In this document: positions 8,332-14,852 of the stretch, piece by piece
Layout of the letters: every line of letters begins with the position of its first letter
Numbering within the stretch: the stretch's first letter is position 1
Assembly: GCA_039814545.1 (NCBI GenBank)
Contig: JBCCBB010000022.1
Location: forward strand, 1-35,496
Direction: 5' to 3'
From: CALBPI01 sp039814545
GTDB lineage: Bacteria; Pseudomonadota; Gammaproteobacteria; Steroidobacterales; Woeseiaceae
DNA length: 35,496 nt
Position numbers and translations under genes: made by a program
The notes under the pieces: model-generated
The model's input: the letters and a program-made list of their open reading frames with translations, nothing else
The model's database searches: none
Told to the model about the DNA's origin: nothing

Positions 8332-9681
8332 ATGACCGACCACGCCCGGGAGCTGTTCCGGCCACCCGCAGCCGTGTCCATCGTCATTGCCAACATGGTC
8401 GGGACCGGCGTCTTTACGAGCCTGGGCTTCCAACTCGTCGACATCGAGTCGGGCTTTGTGCTCATGTTGCTCTGGTTCGTCGGCGGTGTGATCGCCTTCT
8501 GCGGTGCCATGAGTTACGCCGAGCTCGGTGCCGCATTGCCGCGCTCGGGCGGCGAGTACCATTTTCTGGGGCGCATCTATCATCCCGCCGCGGGTTTCGT
8601 GTCTGGCTGGATCTCAGCGACGGTTGGTTTCGCAGGGCCAACGGCACTCGCCGCCATCACGTTTGCAAGCTACCTTGCGGCCGCGGTGCCCGGTGTACCG
8701 GCACGCAGTGTGGCGATTGCACTCGTCGTGGCGCTGACCGTCGTGCACGCGACGCACCGCCGGGCGAGCGGCGGGGTGCAGGTCGCCTTCACGGCCATCA
8801 AGGTGCTGCTGATCATTGGCTTTTGCATCCTGGCGCTCAGCGCTGCCGGCACGGCCCAGCCGGTGGGCTTCATTCCCGCATCCGGTGACGGGGCACTTGT
8901 TGCGAGCGGCGCTTTCGCGGTGAGCCTCATTTATGTGAGCTACGCCTACACGGGCTGGAACGTCGCGACCTACCTGTCGAGCGAATTGGAGTCGCCGCAG
9001 AAGAACCTGCCCCGCGTTCTTGGCGGCGGCACGCTGATCGTGATCGCGCTGTACCTGGCGCTGAACTACACCTTCCTGCACGTCGCACCCATAGACGCGA
9101 TGCGCGGCAAAGTCGAGATCGGTTATGTCGCGGCTGAGTACGCATTCGGGGCCAATGGCGCACGCATCATGGGCGTTATTCTGGCTTTGCTGCTGATCTC
9201 GACGGTCAGCGCCATGATCATTGCGGGTCCCCGCGTCTACCAGGCCATTGGCCAGGACCATGAGCTGTTCGCCTGGCTGGCGCGCACGAACCGACACGGC
9301 GTACCCGCGTTTGCGATCTACGCCCAGGGCGCACTCACAGTGCTGTTCATCGTGACCTCACCGTTCCAATTTATTCTGTTGTTTTCGGGCTTCACGCTAG
9401 CGCTCAACACGCTAGCGGCGGTCGTCGGGGTGTTTGTGCTGCGCTGGCGCGAGCCTGACCTACCCCGGCCCTTCAAGGCCTGGGGCTACCCCGTCACGCC
9501 GATCATTTTCATGGCGCTCACGGCCTGGACGCTCATCTTTGTGCTGGTCGACCAACCCAAAGCCGGGTTGCTCGGGCTTGCCGTGGTTGCATTGGGCGTG
9601 GTGTTTTACTTCGCGACTGCGCATGGTCGGGGCCCCGGCCTCGTGGCGGAAAAGACCGCCGACGCGCGCCCCGAGGGCTGA
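8332..9681 (+). CDS. APC-superfamily amino acid permease
   Basis: A 449-residue polytopic membrane protein with about 12 hydrophobic segments. The N-terminal signature of the amino acid–polyamine–organocation superfamily, IANMVGTGVFTSLGF (residues 19-33), forms the broken first helix that binds the amino-acid backbone. YAELGAALPRSGGEYHFLGRIYHP (about 63-86) is another conserved block, as is the RPFKAWGYPVTP loop near 380. It resembles the LAT-like/YhdG branch; the substrate cannot be read from sequence. GGAG is 11 bases before the ATG, slightly long. The stop is one base from the stop of the convergent DUF1801 gene with no terminator between them. Confidence 0.9.
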   Translation: MTDHARELFRPPAAVSIVIANMVGTGVFTSLGFQLVDIESGFVLMLLWFVGGVIAFCGAMSYAELGAALPRSGGEYHFLGRIYHPAAGFVSGWISATVGFAGPTALAAITFASYLAAAVPGVPARSVAIALVVALTVVHATHRRASGGVQVAFTAIKVLLIIGFCILALSAAGTAQPVGFIPASGDGALVASGAFAVSLIYVSYAYTGWNVATYLSSELESPQKNLPRVLGGGTLIVIALYLALNYTFLHVAPIDAMRGKVEIGYVAAEYAFGANGARIMGVILALLLISTVSAMIIAGPRVYQAIGQDHELFAWLARTNRHGVPAFAIYAQGALTVLFIVTSPFQFILLFSGFTLALNTLAAVVGVFVLRWREPDLPRPFKAWGYPVTPIIFMALTAWTLIFVLVDQPKAGLLGLAVVALGVVFYFATAHGRGPGLVAEKTADARPEG

Positions 9682-9682
9682 C

Positions 9683-10111
9683 TCACTCAGTCGGGTAGGT
9701 CTTTCGCAGGTAGGCGACGGACTTGCGCACGAGCTGACCCAACACCTTGAGATCGATGGCGTCCAGGTCCTTGATGTAGAGACAGGACTTGCCCGTTTTG
9801 TGCGGGCCAAGTTGCACCATGAGGTCGTCGTAGCCGTCGAAGCCCCCCATGATGTAGAGCGTCAGTGCCTGCTTGCGGTTGGCAAAGCCCGTGAGCAGAA
9901 AGTCGCCCTCGCGACCGCTGTCGTATTTGTAGTGGTACTTGCCGAAACCCACGATTGACGGGCCCCACATCGTCGCGGGGCGTTTCGTGATGCGGCCCAT
10001 GAGTTGGCTCACGGTCTCGCACTGCGTCCGGCGCTTGTCGTCATCGATGGCAGCCAGGTAGTCGTCGGCCGACGCGGTCGTGGCCTGGGTTTTGTTCTTC
10101 GCCCTACTCAT
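9683..10111 (-). CDS. DUF1801 domain protein
   Basis: A 142-residue protein of the DUF1801 (YdhG-like) family. Recognisable parts are DDYLAAIDDDKRRTQCETVSQLM at 16-38, ATMWGPSIVGFGKYHYKY at 46-63, then FANRKQALTLYIMGGF and a C-terminal block ending LVRKSVAYLRKTYP. The fold is small alpha/beta; its biochemical function is not established. Its ATG overlaps the bioY stop by four bases, so it is the last cistron of a VOC–bioY–DUF1801 group. It converges on the APC permease gene. Confidence 0.88.
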   Translation of the reverse strand: MSRAKNKTQATTASADDYLAAIDDDKRRTQCETVSQLMGRITKRPATMWGPSIVGFGKYHYKYDSGREGDFLLTGFANRKQALTLYIMGGFDGYDDLMVQLGPHKTGKSCLYIKDLDAIDLKVLGQLVRKSVAYLRKTYPTE

Positions 10112-10698
10112 GCCGTTTCAACCCTGTTCGCCGATATTCGCGCCATGATCACTACACAAAGCGCCGCGATCAGCGATTTTACGACACCACCCAGGACAAA
10201 CGGCGCCACGCCGTTGAACCAGGCGGCTACGAAGCCCACACGAGCGGCGAGCAGGATGCTGCCCACGGCGAGAATAGCGACATGCGCCAGAATCATGGTC
10301 AGCGCGGCCGGTACCCAGCGGTGCAACATGCCGCGGTCGGCCGCATAGCCCGTCAGCCCGGCTGCGAACCAGAACCCGATGAGATAGCCACCGCTTGGAC
10401 CCAACAGTACGTCGAGGCCGCTGGCACCGTCGGCGAACACGGGCAAGCCAAGCGCACCGGCGCAGACGTAGATCCCGACCGCCAGGGTCCCCACCGTCAG
10501 ACCGCCAATGCCGCCCGCCAGCAGGACCATGAGGGTTTGGGCGGTCTGCGGAATATCCGTGCCGGGCAGGGCGATCGGGAAGCGCGCTGCAATGCTGATC
10601 GCCGCCGCCCAGGCGACCGCGGTCAGTAGTACGCCCAGACCGAACCCGGCCTCGGGATCGCGAGCCCGGGCCTCAACCCTGGGCGATGTGGAAGACAC
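10108..10698 (-). CDS. bioY: Biotin transporter BioY (ECF S-component)
   Basis: BioY captures biotin as the substrate-specific subunit of an energy-coupling-factor transporter, or alone. The 196-residue protein has about six hydrophobic helices. The family pattern is visible in IALPGTDIPQTAQTLMVLLAGGIGG (about 42-66), in GALGLPVFADGASGLDVLLGPSGGYLIGFW (about 81-110) and in the glycine-rich C-terminal helices. No EcfA/EcfT genes are nearby, so it would either function alone or share an energising module encoded elsewhere. The gene overlaps the upstream VOC gene by 26 bases and the downstream DUF1801 gene by 4 bases, a compact operon. No biotin-repressor (BirA) site was seen upstream. Confidence 0.9.
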   Translation of the reverse strand: MSSTSPRVEARARDPEAGFGLGVLLTAVAWAAAISIAARFPIALPGTDIPQTAQTLMVLLAGGIGGLTVGTLAVGIYVCAGALGLPVFADGASGLDVLLGPSGGYLIGFWFAAGLTGYAADRGMLHRWVPAALTMILAHVAILAVGSILLAARVGFVAAWFNGVAPFVLGGVVKSLIAALCVVIMARISANRVETA

Positions 10699-11050
10699 AG
10701 AGCTTGTTTCCGTCGAGGTCGCGGAAGTAGCCCGCGTAGAAGCCGCCTGTGCCCCGGGGCCCGGGTGCGCCTTCGTCAGTGCCGCCCAGCTCGATCGCCT
10801 TGGCGTGCACCGTATGCACGAGGTCGGTGTTGTTCACGACGAGCGCCACCATGGTGCCGTTGCCGACCGTGGCCGCATTGCCGTCATGGGGCTTGATGAC
10901 TGATACGGCCGGGCTCGCGGGGCTCGTGCCCCAGGCAATGAAGGTGTCGTCGGACATGCCGCGACCGGCGCCGATTTCCGCCAGCAGCGCGTCATAGAAG
11001 GCGCCAGCCCGTTCAATATTGTTCGTACCGAGCGTGACATACCCGATCAT
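10673..11050 (-). CDS. VOC-family (glyoxalase/dioxygenase-fold) protein
   Basis: A 125-residue single VOC unit of two beta-alpha-beta-beta-beta modules: MIGYVTLGTNNIERAGAFYDALL at the start and GFYAGYFRDLDGNKLCVFH at the end. The second part keeps the DPDGN-like turn (DLDGN) and a final Cys-Val-Phe-His. The metal-binding histidine usually found on the first strand is absent, so glyoxalase I activity is unlikely and the substrate is unknown. The start at 11050 is preferred over the ATG two codons upstream because a run of six G ends 6 bases before it. It heads the VOC–bioY–DUF1801 group; motif-rich DNA lies upstream. Confidence 0.85.
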   Translation of the reverse strand: MIGYVTLGTNNIERAGAFYDALLAEIGAGRGMSDDTFIAWGTSPASPAVSVIKPHDGNAATVGNGTMVALVVNNTDLVHTVHAKAIELGGTDEGAPGPRGTGGFYAGYFRDLDGNKLCVFHIAQG

Positions 11051-11092
11051 GTGCATCCCCCCACGCGATGCCGTAGTGGTCGTGAATGATAC

Positions 11093-11352
11093 CGCAGCAA
11101 CCCGCGCCACAGCAGTGTTTGCGCCGCTTTGAGCGTGTTGCACGAAAACCCGACCATGTTGCGCAACATCCTTTGCTGCACCCCATCTCAGCCGCAAACT
11201 GCAGCAAAACCAGAAATACCGTGCTGCAGTAAGAGTTGGTAAGCTATTGTTTTTTATAGATCGGAACCGGGAGGACTGCGCACGATCTGCTGTTGGCCCA
11301 AAAAATGCAGCAAGACCGCGGGCGCACAACACCGCCGGTTTGTGCTGCAGCA
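11093..11352. repeat. Six dispersed TGCAGCA(A)-type motifs
   Basis: Sites seen: CGCAGCAA 11093-11100; TTTGCTGCA 11172-11180 (inverted); TGCAGCAAA 11200-11208; TGCTGCAG 11222-11229; TGCAGCAAG 11306-11314; TGCTGCAGCA 11343-11352. The core CTGCAG is itself palindromic, so direct and inverted copies overlap. They lie just upstream of the VOC–bioY operon and could be binding sites for one regulator; the spacing is irregular (20 to about 80 bases). Confidence 0.4.
11156..11169. promoter_or_regulatory. Perfect 14-bp palindrome, candidate operator
   Basis: ATGTTGCGCAACAT is exactly self-complementary. It lies about 106 bases upstream of the VOC start on the minus strand. A symmetric 14-mer in an intergenic region is the usual form of a homodimeric repressor site, but no regulator gene is adjacent and the factor is unknown. 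Confidence 0.4.
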
Positions 11353-11364
11353 TGAGCGCTTTCG

Positions 11365-11889
11365 TCAGCCTGCCACCAAAGCGGGAGCGATGATTCGCCG
11401 CCAATGCTCAAGCTTCTGCCCAGGTCGCATGGCCGCGAACGCGGGGCTCGTCGAGGGCAGCTGCTCAAAGGCCATCGCCTCCGCACGGTCGCCCAGCACA
11501 GGCGCCACCTCCCGACGCCAGGCCATGGTGGCGGCCGAACCATTGCCACAGACCAGCACCAGCTCGGGTTGACGGTCGATCAGCCCAGAGAAGTCATTAA
11601 TGATGCGGGTTTTGGGCCGGATATCTGCGTCCAGGCTACCCGGGCGCTCGCAGAACTGCAGCACGTCCCAGACGGCAACCCCTGCGCTCGTGACCGCGCT
11701 GACGCGATCGGCGTAGGGCAGCGAGGCCTCAAAACCGACGATTTCAGCCATGATCCCCCAGAATGCGTTCTGCGGGTGGGCGTAATAACGCTGCTCCGCG
11801 AGCGACTGGCGACCGGGCATGGAACCCAGCACAAGCACACGCGCCCCGGGCGCCTCGAGCGGCGGGAACCCGTGTGCGGCGTCACTCAC
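11365..11889 (-). CDS. Hypoxanthine-DNA glycosylase (UDG superfamily family 6)
   Basis: A 174-residue base-excision repair glycosylase that removes hypoxanthine (deaminated adenine). The family signature is LGSMPGRQSLAEQRYYAHPQ (21-40) followed by NAFWGIM; Asn41 sits where the family's catalytic asparagine is reported. Further blocks are CGNGSAATMAWRREV and LPSTSPAFAAM. A GTG at 11889 is chosen because similarity begins immediately after it and it overlaps the upstream gene's stop in GTGAGTGA, indicating coupling. The open frame extends further upstream, but that part lies inside the UPF0126 gene. Mug/TDG is the alternative, but the GSMPG/NAFW pattern favours family 6. Confidence 0.85.
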   Translation of the reverse strand: MSDAAHGFPPLEAPGARVLVLGSMPGRQSLAEQRYYAHPQNAFWGIMAEIVGFEASLPYADRVSAVTSAGVAVWDVLQFCERPGSLDADIRPKTRIINDFSGLIDRQPELVLVCGNGSAATMAWRREVAPVLGDRAEAMAFEQLPSTSPAFAAMRPGQKLEHWRRIIAPALVAG

Positions 11890-12505
11890 TGGACGAACTG
11901 CGGCGCGCCGTGGGCAGACGCCAGCGGTAGCGGATCGCCATAAAGCGCAAGGCAAAGCAGACCAGGGCGCCGACGGCCATGGCTGGCGTGCGGGGCAGCG
12001 CAAACACGTGGGCAAGCGCTACTATGACGGCGCCAACCAGCGCCGCAGAGGCATACAGGTCGGAGCGCAGCACGACGGGCACTTCGGCCACGAGAATGTC
12101 ACGAACCAGGCCACCGCCGATCCCGCTCAACACACCCAGCAGAACTGCGCTCGTTGGGGTCAGGCCGAAACTGAGGGCCTTGGCGGTGCCCGCGACCACA
12201 AACAGTGACAAGCCTGCGGCGTCGAGCATCCGCACCGGGCGCTCAAACACCTGCAACCATTGCTCCCGGTAGAAGACAATCACCCCAGCCGTGCAAGCCG
12301 TCGCCAGATAGCGCCAGTCGGCCAGCGCGACGGGGGGTATGGCGCCAATGAACATATCGCGGGCCATGCCACCAGCTGTCGCGGCCGCAAATGACAGCAC
12401 GAGCACACCAAATAAGTCCGCGTCGCGTCGGATACCCACGGCAGCGCCACTCGCCGCGAAGACGAAGGTACCCGCAAGATCGATGATGGAAAGCCAGGGC
12501 AACAT
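11882..12505 (-). CDS. UPF0126 (TRIC/YadS-like) inner-membrane protein
   Basis: A 207-residue membrane protein with about seven hydrophobic helices and two tandem UPF0126 repeats (also called glycine-transporter domains). The repeats share Asp-x-x-Gly-x-x-x-Phe-x-x-x-(Ser/Ala)-Gly openings and a glycine-rich segment ending GG-x-x-RD: GGMARDMFIGAIPP in repeat 1 and GGGLVRDILVAEVP in repeat 2. Prokaryotic members are proposed cation channels or glycine permeases; the role here is not determined. ATG 12505 is chosen because the hydrophobic family start MLPWLSIIDLAG follows; the frame is open upstream but that part is unlike the family. The stop overlaps the glycosylase start by 8 bases. Confidence 0.88.
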   Translation of the reverse strand: MLPWLSIIDLAGTFVFAASGAAVGIRRDADLFGVLVLSFAAATAGGMARDMFIGAIPPVALADWRYLATACTAGVIVFYREQWLQVFERPVRMLDAAGLSLFVVAGTAKALSFGLTPTSAVLLGVLSGIGGGLVRDILVAEVPVVLRSDLYASAALVGAVIVALAHVFALPRTPAMAVGALVCFALRFMAIRYRWRLPTARRSSSSE

Positions 12506-12586
12506 GCCGGTCTCGTGAAACGGTCGGCGGCAGTCTAACGTAACTGTCGAGCGGTATGATCGGGTAGGGCTAGCGGAGGCGGGACT

Positions 12587-12880
12587 ATGGCCGACGACAA
12601 GATCAAGGTGGAGAACATCAACACGCCCGGGCGCAGCACGCGGGTCAACGCGGCCAAATATCAGGCGATGCGCAAGGCCTACCTTGCCGTGCTGCCCAAG
12701 TCGCCGCCGGGCATGACGCAGGCCGAGCTCATGGACGCCGTGAAGCCGAAGTTGCCCGACGATTTGTTCCCGGGCGGCGCCACGAGCGGCTGGTGGGTCA
12801 AAACCGTGCAGCTTGACCTGGAATCGAAAGCGCTCGTGACCCGGACGCAGACCAAGCCCTTGCGCTGGCACCACAGCTAA
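12587..12880 (+). CDS. Small DUF6958-like protein
   Basis: A 97-residue soluble protein. The sequence IKVENINTPGRSTRVNAAKYQAMRKAYL, a central helix pair MTQAELMDAVKPKLPDDLFPGG, then SGWWVKTVQLDLESKGL-type wording (here LESKALVTRTQTKPLRWH) corresponds to a widespread small family I recall as DUF6958. The helical pattern with a C-terminal beta wing suggests a winged-helix fold and possible nucleic-acid binding, which is inference. It has no signal peptide. The ATG follows a purine-rich GGAGGCGGGAC. It is divergent from the UPF0126 gene with 81 bases between them. Function unknown. Confidence 0.75.
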   Translation: MADDKIKVENINTPGRSTRVNAAKYQAMRKAYLAVLPKSPPGMTQAELMDAVKPKLPDDLFPGGATSGWWVKTVQLDLESKALVTRTQTKPLRWHHS

Positions 12881-12960
12881 AGCGCAGACCCACCCGGCCG
12901 CTACCCAAGGAGCGGCGACGCAAGATGCGAAGCGCCGCAGCACCCGGGTAAGGATACGGA

Positions 12961-14784
12961 GTGGGCGTGTCAGGCAATCCTGTACATAAACTGGGCCGAT
13001 ATGAGCTCAGACGAGAACTTGGTCGGGGCTCGCAGGGATGCGTGTACATGGCACGTGACCCGGAGCTCGACCGTGATGTCGCGATCAAACTGCTGACCTC
13101 GGACAAGGCCGAGTTCCGGCTCAAAGGCCACAACGGCGCACCGCTTGAGGCGCTTACGGCCAGCAAGATCGAGCACCCGCACATCATTCCGATCCACGAT
13201 ATCGGTGAGAGCGCCGCAGGCCCCTACCTCGTCTTCGGTTTCGTCAATGGCCGCACACTGGCGATGGAGCTGTCCTCGCGCGGCCATTACGCGCTCGCCG
13301 AGGCGCTGCCCGTGATGGCACAAATCCTCGATGCCGTCGCCACCGCCCACGAGCGCGGCGTGCTGCACTTGGACCTCGGGCCCCGCAACATCCTGATTGA
13401 CTCGACCGACCAGGCCCAGATCATGGACTTCGGCCTGTCGCAGTTCGTGAACTTCAAACGCGAGGACCTCGGGCTGGCCACGGGGACACTGCGCTACATG
13501 GCGCCTGAGCACTTCCTACGCCGCCAGCTCGGCCCGCAGACCGATGTATTTGCGCTCGCCTCCACGTTCTACGAGATGCTGGCAGGCCGTCGTGCAATCC
13601 CGGGTGAGAATATCGACGCCATTCAGCGCAATATCGTGGACGTTGCCGTCGACTTTGCGCCCATTGCCGACCTGCAGGCCGGTGAGCACGTCACCCGGTT
13701 TCTGCGCGGCGCCTTTGTCAGCGACATGAACGAGCGCTACACCGACGCCGGCATGATGCGCGATGCGTTCCGCAAGTTCGTGACGGCTGCTGGCCTCGGC
13801 GACACGATCAAGGCCGAGGCCGCGAGCCACAGCACCGTGAGCTTTCTGGTGCGGCGCATGCAGCATAAGAAGGACTTCCCGGCGATCTCGAGCACACTGA
13901 CGGAGATCAATCGGCTGACGGGAGACAATGCCTCGGCCTCGGCCGACACGCTGGCCAACGTGATTCTTCGCGACATGTCCCTGACGCGGAAGCTGCTCAC
14001 TATGGCCAATTCGTCTTTCTACGGCGCGCGCGCCAGCGAGGTTGCGAGCGTATCGCAGGCTGTGGTGCTGCTGGGCGTGCAGCAGGTCCGCATGGTGGCC
14101 TCGAGCCTCACGCTGTTCGGCCACCTGCGCGGCGACTCCATGACACTGCGCGACTCCATGACGCGCTCGTTCATGGCGGGCCTCATCGCCCGGCACCTGG
14201 GCCAGCGCGCCAAGCTGCGCGGGGCCGAGGAGGCCTTTATTGCGGGTTTGTGCCAAAACCTCGGCGAAAACCTGGCCATCTATTACTTCCCCGAAGAGCA
14301 CGAGGTGGTGCGCGAGCAAATCGCCGCGGGCGCGAGCCGCCAGGAAGCAGCGCGCGAGGTGCTCGGCGTTGCGTTCTCGGAACTGGGTGCCGCCACGGCC
14401 GAAATCTGGTCGCTGCCGCAGGTCATCATCACGGCCATCGGTGGCGTAGCCGACGGCGAGGTGCCCGCGCCCGCCGACGAGGAAGAGGCCATTCGCAATT
14501 TCTGCGTGCTGGCCAACGAGCTGTGCGCGAGTTTCCACGGCAGCGACGGCGCCGAACTGACCGAGCGCCTCGAGACGCTGTGCGCCCGTTTCGTGGCCAA
14601 CACGGGGCTCAACGCCGAGTTCCTGTTCAAACTGTTCGAGGCTGCCTTCGAGAAGCTCAAGCAGTTCGCACCGATCTTTGAGATCAACGTCGCCGAGAGT
14701 GTGTTCTGCAAAAGTGTCGAAGCCTGGCTGGCGCACCGCCGCAGCGTCGCCGAGACCGATCCCGCGGCCGCCGCAACGGGCTGA
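12961..14784 (+). CDS. Ser/Thr protein kinase–HDOD domain fusion
   Basis: A 607-residue cytosolic signalling protein. Residues about 12-275 form a Hanks-type kinase: glycine loop GRGSQG (21-26), Lys43 in VAIKLL, a catalytic loop HLDLGPRN (136-143), DFG (156-158) and APE (181-183). The loop keeps Asp138 and Asn143, but glycine replaces the normal lysine (HRDLKPxN) and leucine the arginine, so activity may be altered. Residues about 295-500 form an HDOD domain, with FPAISSTLTEINRL, ILRDMSLTRKLLTMANSSFYG and VSQAVVLLGVQQVRMVASSL; the HD metal dyad is lost (GLCQNLGENL). No transmembrane helix. GTG start with AAGGA 6 bases upstream; a GC-rich hairpin (12912-12938) precedes it. Targets unknown. Confidence 0.9.
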   Translation: MGVSGNPVHKLGRYELRRELGRGSQGCVYMARDPELDRDVAIKLLTSDKAEFRLKGHNGAPLEALTASKIEHPHIIPIHDIGESAAGPYLVFGFVNGRTLAMELSSRGHYALAEALPVMAQILDAVATAHERGVLHLDLGPRNILIDSTDQAQIMDFGLSQFVNFKREDLGLATGTLRYMAPEHFLRRQLGPQTDVFALASTFYEMLAGRRAIPGENIDAIQRNIVDVAVDFAPIADLQAGEHVTRFLRGAFVSDMNERYTDAGMMRDAFRKFVTAAGLGDTIKAEAASHSTVSFLVRRMQHKKDFPAISSTLTEINRLTGDNASASADTLANVILRDMSLTRKLLTMANSSFYGARASEVASVSQAVVLLGVQQVRMVASSLTLFGHLRGDSMTLRDSMTRSFMAGLIARHLGQRAKLRGAEEAFIAGLCQNLGENLAIYYFPEEHEVVREQIAAGASRQEAAREVLGVAFSELGAATAEIWSLPQVIITAIGGVADGEVPAPADEEEAIRNFCVLANELCASFHGSDGAELTERLETLCARFVANTGLNAEFLFKLFEAAFEKLKQFAPIFEINVAESVFCKSVEAWLAHRRSVAETDPAAAATG

Positions 14785-14852
14785 TCGCCATAGCAAAAGC
14801 CTGCGGGCACCAGTACCCTTAGCGGCTTGTTTCTGACCGCGAAGGGGACCGC

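Larger units (their letters stand above)
11057..11364. other. Intergenic region with TGCAGCA motifs, palindrome and hairpin
   Basis: About 308 bases without a gene, more AT-rich than the flanks, between the VOC start and the end of the glycosylase gene (both minus strand). It holds six TGCAGCA-like sites, a 14-bp palindrome, an AT-rich stretch (11244-11260), and a hairpin at 11324-11345 (GCACAA, one bulged C, ACC, GCC loop, GGT, TTGTGC). On the minus strand the hairpin is 20 bases past the glycosylase stop, but its T-run lies 14 bases beyond, so it is at best a weak terminator. No reading frame of note and no RNA gene was recognised. Confidence 0.6.

Noticed and set aside
11324..11345. Intrinsic terminator after the hypoxanthine-DNA glycosylase gene
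   Set aside because: The hairpin has a bulge and the T-run comes about 14 bases later, too far for a standard intrinsic terminator.
11094..11352. Integron attC or CRISPR array in the 11.1-11.4 kb intergenic region
   Set aside because: The repeated word is only 7-8 bases with irregular spacing; there are no attC core sites, no spacers of uniform length, and no integrase or cas genes.
13516..14796. Long open frame antisense to the kinase–HDOD gene (about 426 codons)
   Set aside because: Its sequence is of low complexity and unlike any family I know, while the sense strand encodes a complete kinase and HDOD domain.
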